Shown one piece after another: positions 27,109 to 35,587 of a stretch of DNA of 64,000 nucleotides. The notes under the pieces are model-generated. The model worked only from the letters and a program-made list of their open reading frames with translations. It searched no databases and had not been told where the DNA came from. Within the stretch, counting starts at the first letter, position 1. Each line of letters begins with the position of its first letter. The position numbers and the translations under genes are program-made. The stretch is from DASUXY01 sp035301985 (GTDB taxonomy: Bacteria > Bacillota > Bacilli > Bacillales > Amphibacillaceae): NCBI GenBank assembly GCA_035301985.1, contig DATGTE010000020.1, positions 62,001-126,000 on the forward strand, written 5' to 3'.

Positions 27109-28017
27109 TTAATCCATCCCTATCATTTTTTTATAAATAAAAATAAGTTGTGATGTAAAATTTGCATTGGTTTGAACACCCGCAAAAACTTCTGCATCTT
27201 CTTGAGAAGCATGTGTTTTTTTATCAAATCCCCACTCGTACAGTTTAATATGATCGTTCCAATCATCTCTCGCATTCAATGTGACCGCAATCAACTCTTG
27301 CTGATCTTTTTCAGCCGACGTCACTAACGTTCTCCCAGAAATCCTCGTAAAACCCGTTTTTCCACCCGTGCAGTAGTCATAATGCATCGTTAACAATTTA
27401 TTTTTGTTGTACCATAAATAAGATCTTTTTTGAGATTGATAGGAAATGGTTTCTGATACCTTCTTAAATCGATCATTCTCCATTGCATACTGCATGAGCA
27501 ATGCCATATCGTATGCTGTCGAATAGTGATCTTCTTCATGCAGACCGTGAGGGTTGGTAAAATTCGTGTTTGTCATTCCTAGCCAAGCCGCTTTTTCATT
27601 CATTAAATGAACAAACCCTTCTACACTTCCACCGATATGTTCGCTCAATACAACGGCTGCATCATTACCAGACCGAAGCATTAATCCATACAGTAAGTCT
27701 TCAACGCTCATCTGTTCTCCCTGTTCTAAATAAATCGATGAACCCCCCGTATGAATCGCACGTCTACTCGTCGTAGCAACCTCATCTAATCGACCGGACT
27801 CGATTGCAATGATTGCAGTCATGATCTTCGTAATACTTGCAATCGGTACTTTTTGGTGCGCCTCCTTTTCAAACAGGACGGCTTTCGATGAGGCGTCCAT
27901 TAAAATCGCATGATGAGCAGACACTTCTTGGTCAAATGTAGTAGCATAACTTACATTCGGATAAGTGAAGGTGATAAGTAAACATATCATTGACGCGATC
28001 CTTCTGAATTTAGGCAT
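27109..28017 (-). CDS. dacB: Sporulation D-alanyl-D-alanine carboxypeptidase DacB, short form
   Basis: DacB is the mother-cell penicillin-binding protein 5* that trims cortex peptide cross-links. The 302-residue protein has a signal peptide (to about residue 28) and the serine peptidase motifs SITK (near 60), SGN (near 117) and KTG (near 223). B. subtilis DacB is about 380 residues, so the C-terminal domain is largely missing here, although the end of the gene is intact and abuts spmA. GGAGGAAATGCC supports the ATG at 28017. Confidence 0.93.
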   Translation of the reverse strand: MPKFRRIASMICLLITFTYPNVSYATTFDQEVSAHHAILMDASSKAVLFEKEAHQKVPIASITKIMTAIIAIESGRLDEVATTSRRAIHTGGSSIYLEQGEQMSVEDLLYGLMLRSGNDAAVVLSEHIGGSVEGFVHLMNEKAAWLGMTNTNFTNPHGLHEEDHYSTAYDMALLMQYAMENDRFKKVSETISYQSQKRSYLWYNKNKLLTMHYDYCTGGKTGFTRISGRTLVTSAEKDQQELIAVTLNARDDWNDHIKLYEWGFDKKTHASQEDAEVFAGVQTNANFTSQLIFIYKKMIGMD

Positions 28018-28049
28018 GGCATTTCCTCCTGCGAAAAGTATGTCTATAC

Positions 28050-28077
28050 ATTTTATGCTTGTACATAAACGATATGA
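28050..28077 (-). promoter_or_regulatory. Sigma-E-like promoter of dacB-spmAB
   Basis: On the minus strand TCATATC and CATAAAAT are 13 bases apart, matching KMATATT / CATACANT with few differences, about 33 bases upstream of the dacB start. The operon is sigma-E controlled in B. subtilis. Confidence 0.5.
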
Positions 28078-28109
28078 TAAAAAAAGAACCCTTTTCAATT
28101 AGGGTTCTT
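28078..28109 (-). terminator. Rho-independent terminator after scpB
   Basis: AAGAACCCT and AGGGTTCTT form a 9-bp stem with an eight-base loop, followed on the minus strand by a run of seven T. It ends the scpAB unit just upstream of the dacB promoter. Confidence 0.85.
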
Positions 28110-28148
28110 CTGTTCTATAAAAATATCATGACGCTATTTCATATTTTG

Positions 28149-28745
28149 TCATTTATTCTCTTCTATTTCTTCGTTAAATTGCTCGAAAAATAAATCCGCT
28201 TCTCGCGAAATATTTTCCAAATCAAGATCCATATCTTCTGGTAAAGGCGGTAATTCCTCGATCGATGTTAACCCGAAATAGGTTAAAAACTCTTTACTCG
28301 TCGCAAATAAAATCGGCCTGCCAATACTTTCTTTACGTCCCACCTCTTCAATCAGTGATCTGGATAGCAATGTTTTTACAGGCCGATCACTTTTAACCCC
28401 TCTTATATCTTCGATTTCAGTTCGCGTAATCGGTTGATTGTAGGCAATAATCGCTAATGTTTCTAAGGCTGCTTGTGACATCCGAGATGACTGTGGGCTT
28501 TGTAGCAATTTTTTATAGTACGAACTATGCTCAGGCTTCGTCGTCAAATGATACACTTCATGTGATTTAATGACCATGATTCCTCGGTCCGCCCGTTCGT
28601 AATCAGACATGAGTTCGCCGATTAACTTCGTAACAGTTGTGTGATGGATGTCCAAAATGTTCGATATTTGCTTGAGTGTAATTCCTTCATCGCCACTTGC
28701 AAATAACAGTCCCTCTATGATCGCCTTATATTCTGTTTGGTTCAC
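28149..28745 (-). CDS. scpB: Segregation and condensation protein B
   Basis: ScpB binds ScpA and SMC to form the bacterial condensin. The roughly 198-residue product shows the paired winged-helix layout, with ALETLAIIAYNQPITRTEIEDI (near 92) and GVKSDRPVKTLLSRSLIEEVG as family blocks and an acidic C-terminal tail. GTG at 28745 has AGGGGAG at good spacing; the ATG at 28751 lies directly against that site and is less likely. Confidence 0.94.
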   Translation of the reverse strand: MNQTEYKAIIEGLLFASGDEGITLKQISNILDIHHTTVTKLIGELMSDYERADRGIMVIKSHEVYHLTTKPEHSSYYKKLLQSPQSSRMSQAALETLAIIAYNQPITRTEIEDIRGVKSDRPVKTLLSRSLIEEVGRKESIGRPILFATSKEFLTYFGLTSIEELPPLPEDMDLDLENISREADLFFEQFNEEIEENK

Positions 28746-28786
28746 GTTCATCTCCCCTACCTTTATCACATGATTTAACATGGTGT

Positions 28787-29560
28787 CTAAGTTTTGGAAC
28801 TTAATGTGCTATGTGCGCTGATGACTGACTCATAGTCATAAAGATACAAGGAATCAAAATGTTTTTTTTGCTTACAAATAATTTGGTTTTCCTTCATCAA
28901 CTCTAAGATCGCTATAAATGATACAACGATTAAAGACCGTGATGGAATGGGGAACATTTGTTCAAAAGCGATGCCATTCTCAGCTCGCTTAACGATGTGC
29001 ATAATTTCTTCCATTCTCTGTTCAACCGGAATCTCCACACGTTGAACTTTTGTTTCCAAGGGGGCATCCCATTTCTTGCGCTCGAACAACCTTCCAAGAG
29101 CATCGAGCATATCATAAATAGACACCTCGCCTTGATTTAAAGAGGCTCTAGGTGTTTCGTCTTGATCGATTGGTAAGGCTGGTCTTGTGAAAATTTGGTT
29201 TGCTTCAAGCTCTTTTTTTCCTAATTGCTTAGCTAGCGATTTATACTTTTTATATTCAATGAGTCTCTCCATTAATTCTTCTCGTGGGTCCTCCATATAA
29301 TCGTCGTGTTGATCCGGCAACTCCTGTTTAGGTAAGAGCATTTGACTTTTAATCTCTATAAGCGTGGCAGCCATGACCAAATACTCACTAGCAACATTTA
29401 GTTCAAGCTGTTGCATCGTTTGTATATATTCCATGTATTGTTCAGTGATTTGTGCCATTGGTATATCGTAAATATCGATTTCATAACGATTGATTAAATG
29501 CAACAATAAATCAAGCGGACCTTCAAAGGTATCTAATTTAACATGATAAGCTTGATTCAT
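28787..29560 (-). CDS. scpA: Segregation and condensation protein A
   Basis: ScpA is the kleisin subunit that bridges the two SMC heads. The 257-residue protein opens with YHVKLDTFEGPLDLLLHLI, the typical kleisin N-terminal helix, and has a C-terminal winged helix with SLIVVSFIAILELMKENQI. The ATG at 29560 has GAAAGGGAG. scpB follows after a few bases. Confidence 0.95.
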   Translation of the reverse strand: MNQAYHVKLDTFEGPLDLLLHLINRYEIDIYDIPMAQITEQYMEYIQTMQQLELNVASEYLVMAATLIEIKSQMLLPKQELPDQHDDYMEDPREELMERLIEYKKYKSLAKQLGKKELEANQIFTRPALPIDQDETPRASLNQGEVSIYDMLDALGRLFERKKWDAPLETKVQRVEIPVEQRMEEIMHIVKRAENGIAFEQMFPIPSRSLIVVSFIAILELMKENQIICKQKKHFDSLYLYDYESVISAHSTLSSKT

Positions 29561-29741
29561 AGATTCTTCTCCCTTTCAGGTTTTGAACATATTTTAATCA
29601 TCATGTATGGAACAGACGTGCCTATAATCACCTAAAGCATACACGCCCATACATCTTCATCGTGCCTTACATAAGTTATTAACGTAAGATAAATCTTATC
29701 ATAAAAGGTTTATCTTCAGAAGGGCAAAGGAGGAATTTTTT

Positions 29742-29831
29742 ATGGGAGCTTCTTACGGATATGGTGGAGGTTTTGCGTTAATCGTCGTATTATTTATTTT
29801 GCTCATCATCGTCGGCGCTGCTTGGTTTTAA
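29742..29831 (+). CDS. YjcZ-type small sporulation peptide
   Basis: A 29-residue product consisting of a Gly/Tyr-rich head (MGASYGYGGGFA) and one hydrophobic helix (LIVVLFILLIIVGAAWF). This is the standard form of YjcZ-family mini-proteins, one of which (SscA) takes part in B. subtilis spore assembly. The ribosome binding site AAAGGAGGA is excellent. It is a lone plus-strand gene between scpA and ribT and ends in a strong shared terminator. Confidence 0.85.
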   Translation: MGASYGYGGGFALIVVLFILLIIVGAAWF

Positions 29832-29883
29832 AAGCTGTCGCTAGCTTGTAGGGCCATACGGTGCAAAGTTTATTTCCTGAACC

Positions 29884-29922
29884 AAAAACCAGCCCTGTAT
29901 GTATGAAGTGGGGCTGGTTTTT
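29884..29922 (+). terminator. Bidirectional terminator between the YjcZ-type gene and ribT
   Basis: AAAAACCAGCCC and GGGCTGGTTTTT form a perfect 12-bp stem across a 15-base loop, with T-runs in both directions. It serves the plus-strand small gene and the minus-strand ribT. Confidence 0.88.
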
Positions 29923-29924
29923 GT

Positions 29925-30293
29925 TTAATCTTTCTCACTTTCATTATTTTCCTCGCACTTGTTATAAAATTGCTGAATGAGATTACTTGCACATACTGCG
30001 TATTGATCTTGATACATTTTTTGGATCTCATTTACCATGTTTCTGCCAATTCCTGAATTTCGATGTGAAGGATCAACAGATACATGCTGAATGATCGCAT
30101 TGATTTTTTCAATCCGCAGTCCGATTAATCCGAGTACGTCATCGTCTTCTTTCCAAAGATATAGATGCCATTCCGGATTTTCTTCATATTCATGAATCGT
30201 TTCCTGTAATTTTTTAACTTCTTTTCCTTCAGGCATAAACGATAGTAAACCCATTGCAATTTTTTCCGAGTTCTTTTTATAGCGAATTAACAT
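29925..30293 (-). CDS. ribT: RibT, GNAT-family acetyltransferase-like protein
   Basis: The 122-residue product starts MLIRYKKNSEKIAMGLLSFM, almost as in B. subtilis RibT, and has the acetyl-CoA-binding pattern PSHRNSGIGRNMV near 77. In B. subtilis ribT is the last gene of the riboflavin operon and its biochemical role is unsettled. Here there are no rib genes beside it and no FMN riboswitch was seen upstream. GAGGGG precedes the ATG at 30293. Confidence 0.9.
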   Translation of the reverse strand: MLIRYKKNSEKIAMGLLSFMPEGKEVKKLQETIHEYEENPEWHLYLWKEDDDVLGLIGLRIEKINAIIQHVSVDPSHRNSGIGRNMVNEIQKMYQDQYAVCASNLIQQFYNKCEENNESEKD

Positions 30294-30391
30294 ATATACC
30301 CCTCATTAAAAAATAAATAAAACCGTAAAATTTACTAGCCTGATGACAAATCGCTGATCACGTTCCGCTAATCAGTGATATCATTCAGAGT

Positions 30392-30484
30392 TCATAAAAT
30401 AAATTTATAATAAATGTAACCCCATACGATCATAAATACAAGTGAAAATAGCAAGACATTTATATTTTTTCTTCGTTTATTCAA
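30392..30484 (-). CDS. Possible 30-residue membrane peptide
   Basis: From a TTG at 30484 the frame gives a basic head (NKRRKN), one hydrophobic helix (INVLLFSLVFMIVWGYIYY) and a short tail. AAAGGATGG lies upstream at acceptable spacing. This is the typical make-up of small membrane peptides, but the sequence is short and the start is non-ATG, so chance remains possible. Confidence 0.35.
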   Translation of the reverse strand: MNKRRKNINVLLFSLVFMIVWGYIYYKFIL

Positions 30485-30532
30485 CTCGTATCCATCCTTT
30501 ACTGTCTAGCATGACCGAATCATTTGTTGCAC

Positions 30533-31003
30533 TTAACTGCCTGATTTAAACAGTTGGTTAAACAGTATGTTAAAAAAAACATAACCATCAGACTTTTTGT
30601 TGTTTATTTTGTATGGAACAAAATTTGCTAAGGCCATCCATCCATTAAGTAGACTGAATACTAAGATGTATTCACTCGTATAGATTGTATAAAGTATATA
30701 AAATAGCAACGCGAACAAGCTGTTCATCAGAGGGCCACATACTGTAATACATGCCATTTCCCAAGGCTTGTAGGGTTGTTTTCGTTCACTTTCTGTTAAA
30801 CCACCAAAAAAGAAATTCGTACGGAGGATGATGACTATATTTTTCAGGCGAATGGAGCATTTTTCTTTCCCGTTTCCAATGGTCAGATCAATGCGGTCAG
30901 CCTGAACGAGCTTCGCCCCCAATGCATGCCCACCTTCATGGATAAGCGTGCTGATCGGGGAAACGAATACAAATAAATAGATGATTAGAATAACCATGTT
31001 CAT
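30533..31003 (-). CDS. M50-type membrane metalloprotease-like protein
   Basis: The 156-residue protein has about four membrane segments. It carries a zinc-binding HEGGH in the first segment (STLIHEGGHALGAK, near 22-26) and a second block LANFVPYKINNKKSDGY near the end, which resembles the NPxPxxxxDG element of M50 peptidases. It is shorter than SpoIVFB and its substrates are unknown. There is no strong ribosome binding site before the ATG. It occupies the interval where B. subtilis has the rib operon. Confidence 0.75.
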   Translation of the reverse strand: MNMVILIIYLFVFVSPISTLIHEGGHALGAKLVQADRIDLTIGNGKEKCSIRLKNIVIILRTNFFFGGLTESERKQPYKPWEMACITVCGPLMNSLFALLFYILYTIYTSEYILVFSLLNGWMALANFVPYKINNKKSDGYVFFNILFNQLFKSGS

Positions 31004-31026
31004 ATTTGTTCAACAACAATTACAAA

Positions 31027-31464
31027 CTATTCGTCAGTCATTTTAACTTCTTTCATGACATCTCCATTACGCATTTGCTTTACATATTCCATTCCTGATG
31101 TCACTTTTCCAAATACAGTATGCACACCGTCTAAATGCGGTTGTGGTTCATGCACGATAAAAAACTGACAGCTTCCCGTGTCTTTTCCAGCGTGCGCCAT
31201 CGACAGGGAACCTTCGACATGTTTATGTGGATTTCCTTCTGTCTCACATTTGATTGTATAACCAGCGGAACCAGTTCCGTTCCCATTTGGACAACCACCC
31301 TGACTTACAAAACCATCGATGACTCGATGAAATGTTAATCCATCGTAAAATTTTTCATTGATCAATTTTTCAAAGTTCGCTACTGTATTGGGTGCTTCAT
31401 TTGGATATAGTTCAAAATCAATTCGGTTGCCATTCTCCATGACAATCGATCCTTTTTTCGCCAT
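31027..31464 (-). CDS. ppiB: Peptidyl-prolyl cis-trans isomerase B (cyclophilin)
   Basis: A 145-residue cytoplasmic cyclophilin that speeds proline isomerisation. The family blocks are FHRVIDGFVSQGG (near 45), GSLSMAHAGKDTGSCQFFI (near 85) and LDGVHTVFGKV. The start is at 31464 with AAAGGAG; a longer upstream frame lacks a site. It lies downstream of lysA as in B. subtilis. Confidence 0.96.
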   Translation of the reverse strand: MAKKGSIVMENGNRIDFELYPNEAPNTVANFEKLINEKFYDGLTFHRVIDGFVSQGGCPNGNGTGSAGYTIKCETEGNPHKHVEGSLSMAHAGKDTGSCQFFIVHEPQPHLDGVHTVFGKVTSGMEYVKQMRNGDVMKEVKMTDE

Positions 31465-31553
31465 TGTCAAAACTCCTTTAATATAATATGTGATGAAAAC
31501 ATTCAACGTTCACCCTATTTTATCATCTTTAGCAGATTTTACAAATCGTAATG

Positions 31554-32864
31554 TTATTTATACGGTAAATCATTTCGGACAACATCCTTATACGTCTCTC
31601 TTCGGATGACGAGTTGATCTTTTCCATTTTCTACAAATACGACAGCTGGTTTAGGAAAACGGTTATAATGATTTGCCATGGCATAGCCGTATGCCCCTGT
31701 TGAAAAAATAGCGAGAATATCTCCACTTTCCACTTCAGCTAACGGCAAATCCCAAGCGAGCATATCTCCAGATTCGCAACACTTCCCAGCGATCGAAGGT
31801 TGTTTTTCGATCGGTGCAGTCGCTTTATTCGCTAAAACCCCTGTGTATTCGGCTTGATATAAAGCAGGACGTAAATTATCAGTCATCCCTCCATCAACCG
31901 CGATATAATCTCTTACTCCGGGGATTTTTTTCATCGAACCGACTGTATAGAGGGTTAAACCTGCATCACCTACGATCGATCGACCGGGCTCAATCCATAA
32001 TTCAGGCATTGGAATGTTCAATTTTTTAACGTTACGTTTAACCGTGCGAACTAGCTCTTCAACATACCGGCCTAAAGGTAAAGGGTGGTCGTCTTTCGTA
32101 TAGCGAATAGGGAAGCCTCCTCCTAAATTCAACACCTCTGGCGTGTAGCCATATGTCGAATACCATCGGGAAATTTCTTGAAATAGTCGGTCTGTTGCTT
32201 TGATAAAATTGTCGGTTTCAAATATTTGCGAACCGATATGTATATGTAACCCTTTAAAGTGAATCGACTGACTTTTTTGCAACAATTGAAATGCTCTCTC
32301 AGCTTGCCCATTATGTATATTGAAACCAAATTTTGAGTCCTCGTTACCGGTCATGATATATTCATGTGTTTTTGAGGAAATACCAGGAGTCACTCGAATG
32401 AGGACATCCATTGTTTTTTGATGTTTTTGTAGTAGTTGATCTAACAGCGTAATTTCTGAGAAGTTATCAACGATAATACAACCAATTTGATGCTCAATCG
32501 CCATCGTTAACTCCTCAGCACTTTTGTTGTTCCCATGGAAATGGATCCGCTCTGGTGGAAAGCCCGCTTGTAGTGCAGTGTACAATTCCCCTTCTGAGAC
32601 AACATCGATCGATAAACCTTCTTCTTCAATGACTTGGACGATAGCAATCGATGAGAAAGCTTTACTCGCATAAGCGACTTGAAAATTTACACCTGACTTT
32701 TTAAACGCATCAACAAAGGCTCGGCAATTTTTCCGAATATGTGAAACGTCATATACGTATAATGGTGTACCGTATTTGTTCGCCAATTCAACGGCATCCG
32801 CTCCATCAATGTCTAAATGGCCATTTTCATTAACTGAAAATGGGTACTTTTCTAAGTTCATCAT
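31554..32864 (-). CDS. lysA: Diaminopimelate decarboxylase
   Basis: LysA is the pyridoxal-phosphate enzyme that makes lysine from meso-diaminopimelate. The 436-residue sequence has the PLP-lysine block VAYASKAFSS (near 64), HIHIGSQIF, GGGFPIRY (glycine loop near 246), EPGRSIVGDAG and CESGDMLA. The ATG at 32864 has AGGGGAG. It is downstream of spoVAF as in B. subtilis. Confidence 0.96.
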   Translation of the reverse strand: MMNLEKYPFSVNENGHLDIDGADAVELANKYGTPLYVYDVSHIRKNCRAFVDAFKKSGVNFQVAYASKAFSSIAIVQVIEEEGLSIDVVSEGELYTALQAGFPPERIHFHGNNKSAEELTMAIEHQIGCIIVDNFSEITLLDQLLQKHQKTMDVLIRVTPGISSKTHEYIMTGNEDSKFGFNIHNGQAERAFQLLQKSQSIHFKGLHIHIGSQIFETDNFIKATDRLFQEISRWYSTYGYTPEVLNLGGGFPIRYTKDDHPLPLGRYVEELVRTVKRNVKKLNIPMPELWIEPGRSIVGDAGLTLYTVGSMKKIPGVRDYIAVDGGMTDNLRPALYQAEYTGVLANKATAPIEKQPSIAGKCCESGDMLAWDLPLAEVESGDILAIFSTGAYGYAMANHYNRFPKPAVVFVENGKDQLVIRRETYKDVVRNDLPYK

Positions 32865-32960
32865 CTGACTACTCCCCTACTATGATACTTGAAAATATTA
32901 AAAACACTTTAACATATAGAGGAGTATTAAGAAAGGCTTACCCTTTATTTTATCGATTTC

Positions 32961-34436
32961 TTAACGTTTTTTATTGACGGGTTGACTATATTTATTTTTC
33001 GGATGCACGATACTCGGACGGATATTTGCATAAGGGGTCGGAATTCGAACGATCGTATTAAGAAAAGCTTTTGCATTAAAAGGTATGAATGGCCATAAAT
33101 AAGGGGTTTTGAGAGCCTTTATTTGCGCTAAATATAAAATACTGAGTGTAAAACTTACCATAAAGCCAATAGCCCCAAAAAAAGCTGTAGCAAGAATTAA
33201 ACATATTTTGACTAACTTATTAGCGACACTTAATTCATAGCTCGGGGTTATATACGTGCCGATTGTACTAATCGCTACATATAAGATGACCTCAGCACTA
33301 AATAGACCGACGTCTATAGCAATTTCTCCAATCATTAATGCAGCGATTAAACCCATTGCTGTTGCTAAAGGAGTCGGCGTATGAATAGCTGCCATTCTTA
33401 AAAATTCAACACCAATATCTGCTAAAATAATTTGGAAATAGATCGGCACATTTCCTTCTTCATTCGGTCCGATAAATGATAGTCCCGGTGGTAACAAAGA
33501 TGGGTCTATGACAAACATTAACCAAAGCGGTAATAAATACAAAGATGCTAGAACACCTAGAAAGCGGATCCAACGAATAACCGTCCCAACGACAGAAGAT
33601 TGTCTGTGCTCTTCTGCATGCACCAAATGATCAAAAAATGTAGTGGGCAAAATAATCACACTCGGTGACGTATCAATAAATAAGAGAATATGCCCTTCTA
33701 ATAGATGTTTTGCTCCTGTATCTGGTCTTTCCGTATACCGAACATGTGGGTATGCTGTCCATTTCTGTTTGGAAATAAATTCTTCAATCGTTTTATCAGC
33801 CATCGGGATCCCATCGATATCGATCTCACTAAGTTTATCTTTTACGAGCTCGATTAAGTCATTGTCCGCGACATCTTGTAAGTAACCGATACATATATCT
33901 GTTTTCGATCGCTCACCCACATTCATGATTTCCAATCGTAATCGCTCATCACGAATTCTTCTTCTCGTTAATCCTGCATTTTCCATAATATTTTCTGTAT
34001 ATCCATCCCGTGAGCCACGGACAACGCGTTCTGTATCTGGCTCATCCGGTGATCTTCCGGGATACTCGCGAACATCAATTACATATCCATGCGGATCTCC
34101 ATCGATAAAAATGATAATTAAACCAGATAATAATTGGTCAACAGCCTCGTCCATCTTCATTACTTCTTCAAACTGTTGATGAACCATACGATTGGCAATG
34201 ACTTCATTGATTTTAGCACGTCGATTTTCAATATCGTTGATTTCAACGAGCACCTTGATGATTTGTTGGATCAAACTAGAATTGTTCAACCCATTTACGT
34301 AATATAATTGCACACTTTTTCCAAGTACGATGATTTCACGAAATCCAAGGTCAAAGGATTCATCAATTCCTAGGCGTTTCTTTAAATAGGCTTCATTTTC
34401 CTTTATATTTTTTGAAATTTTGCGTCCTGACTTCAT
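32961..34436 (-). CDS. spoVAF: Stage V sporulation protein SpoVAF (GerA family)
   Basis: SpoVAF is a GerA-subunit-like membrane protein encoded with the SpoVA dipicolinic acid channel. The 491-residue protein has an N-terminal cytoplasmic domain with REYPGRSPDEPDTERVVRGS (near 123) and VRYTERPDTGAKHLLEGHI, and a C-terminal domain with about five membrane segments. The ATG at 34436 has a near-perfect CAGGAGGA. spoVAB is directly upstream; spoVAC, AD and AE, which normally lie between, are absent. Confidence 0.95.
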   Translation of the reverse strand: MKSGRKISKNIKENEAYLKKRLGIDESFDLGFREIIVLGKSVQLYYVNGLNNSSLIQQIIKVLVEINDIENRRAKINEVIANRMVHQQFEEVMKMDEAVDQLLSGLIIIFIDGDPHGYVIDVREYPGRSPDEPDTERVVRGSRDGYTENIMENAGLTRRRIRDERLRLEIMNVGERSKTDICIGYLQDVADNDLIELVKDKLSEIDIDGIPMADKTIEEFISKQKWTAYPHVRYTERPDTGAKHLLEGHILLFIDTSPSVIILPTTFFDHLVHAEEHRQSSVVGTVIRWIRFLGVLASLYLLPLWLMFVIDPSLLPPGLSFIGPNEEGNVPIYFQIILADIGVEFLRMAAIHTPTPLATAMGLIAALMIGEIAIDVGLFSAEVILYVAISTIGTYITPSYELSVANKLVKICLILATAFFGAIGFMVSFTLSILYLAQIKALKTPYLWPFIPFNAKAFLNTIVRIPTPYANIRPSIVHPKNKYSQPVNKKR

Positions 34437-34449
34437 ATATATCCTCCTG

Positions 34450-34881
34450 TCACTGATGAACGAATAACAACCATTGAAAAAGAGATCCGAAAATCTTACC
34501 AAAGACTAACGCCATTACAAACCATAATAAATATTTTTCAAGCCCGATCCGTTTCGTAATGATAGGAAAAACATTGAGTACTTCAGTTAGCGCTGCTGCA
34601 AGCATTCCGTTAAATATGCCGTGAAAACTCCCCCACACGATTAATAAAATGAGAGGCTGATTCCATGCAAGTGACGTGAATGACATGTATGTACCGAGTA
34701 AGGATCCACAAATGACAGAGGCCACATACATCTTTAATAATGAATCTGTTTTGCTTAATTGTACGAGTCTTGGGATGACACCTAAAAGGGTCATAAAAGC
34801 AACAAACCCACCCCCTACAGCAAGTCCACCAGCAAAACCGATAAGGATTTCAACACCTTTAAAAAGGAGGTTGATCATCAT
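34450..34881 (-). CDS. spoVAB: Stage V sporulation protein SpoVAB
   Basis: The roughly 143-residue membrane protein has the family block GGLAVGGGFVAFMTLLGVIPR near the N-terminus and ALTEVLNVFPIITKRIG plus FGKIFGSLFQWL near the C-terminus. It is part of the SpoVA system for dipicolinic acid movement. The start is uncertain because several in-frame ATGs overlap the end of spoVAA and none has a strong ribosome binding site; 34881 or 34878 best matches B. subtilis SpoVAB, so translation is probably coupled to spoVAA. Confidence 0.92.
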   Translation of the reverse strand: MMINLLFKGVEILIGFAGGLAVGGGFVAFMTLLGVIPRLVQLSKTDSLLKMYVASVICGSLLGTYMSFTSLAWNQPLILLIVWGSFHGIFNGMLAAALTEVLNVFPIITKRIGLEKYLLWFVMALVFGKIFGSLFQWLLFVHQ

Positions 34882-35482
34882 GTAAGACATTTTCGTAGTG
34901 GCCGACATAGTTATCAAGATCTTGCTGGTATTTATAAATCTCTACTTCTAGTGGGCTTGGTTCTTCATTGAACCGCTTTTGAAACCAATGATTGAAAAAC
35001 AGTAACATTCCTACCCCAATCCCAATTGAATAGGGTATTTGAATCCATAATGGATATTCCTTTCTTTCACCTGTGAGCAAAAAATGTAATTTTTGTTGAA
35101 CTGCTTGCATACTCACATCTTCATGGAAATTCATAATGGTCATCGCCGCTCCGATAAATAACAGCAGCCAAACAAATAAAATAACCAATATGGCGGGTGA
35201 TGCTTGTTTCGATTCAATGCGGATGATGGAGTATGTAGGACCAATCAATTGAATGTCTAAGTGTGGATATCGTTGATTTAAATGTTTAATAATCAAGAAA
35301 CTGTCGATGACAACGATATTTTTATCCTTTTTCGTAATGTGATAAACGGGGAGGTTTTCGAGCTCATGTTGCTCTTTCTCATCTGCATCTGTAGATATAA
35401 AACAAATATCTTTTAAAAAGACTTCATCTCTTTGCCTGCGAATTATGCTTTTTTTCATACGTAAATAAACCATTTTTTTCAT
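34859..35482 (-). CDS. spoVAA: Stage V sporulation protein SpoVAA
   Basis: The 207-residue protein has a cytoplasmic N-terminal domain (about 1-95), then membrane segments near 100-122 and 150-170, and a charged C-terminal tail with FNEEPSPLEVEIYKYQQDLD. Length and topology match SpoVAA, and it is the first gene after sigF. AAGGTGGAG precedes the ATG at 35482. It overlaps spoVAB. Confidence 0.92.
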   Translation of the reverse strand: MKKMVYLRMKKSIIRRQRDEVFLKDICFISTDADEKEQHELENLPVYHITKKDKNIVVIDSFLIIKHLNQRYPHLDIQLIGPTYSIIRIESKQASPAILVILFVWLLLFIGAAMTIMNFHEDVSMQAVQQKLHFLLTGERKEYPLWIQIPYSIGIGVGMLLFFNHWFQKRFNEEPSPLEVEIYKYQQDLDNYVGHYENVLHDDQPPF

Positions 35483-35543
35483 ATACACTCCACCTTCTAT
35501 CACTTAGTATTCGTTGAAACGGTAAATATTATCATTAAAAATT

Positions 35544-35576
35544 ACTAATAAAAAAATCATCACTTGAGTGATGATT
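35544..35576 (-). terminator. Rho-independent terminator after sigF
   Basis: AATCATCACT and AGTGATGATT form a 10-bp stem with a two-base loop, followed on the minus strand by a T-run. It lies just beyond the sigF stop and separates the spoIIA operon from spoVA. Confidence 0.85.
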
Positions 35577-35587
35577 CTTTAAGGTCT

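Noticed and set aside
35483..35543. Sigma-G promoter upstream of spoVAA
   Set aside because: AATACTA resembles the -10 box, but the -35 region does not match, so I do not list it.
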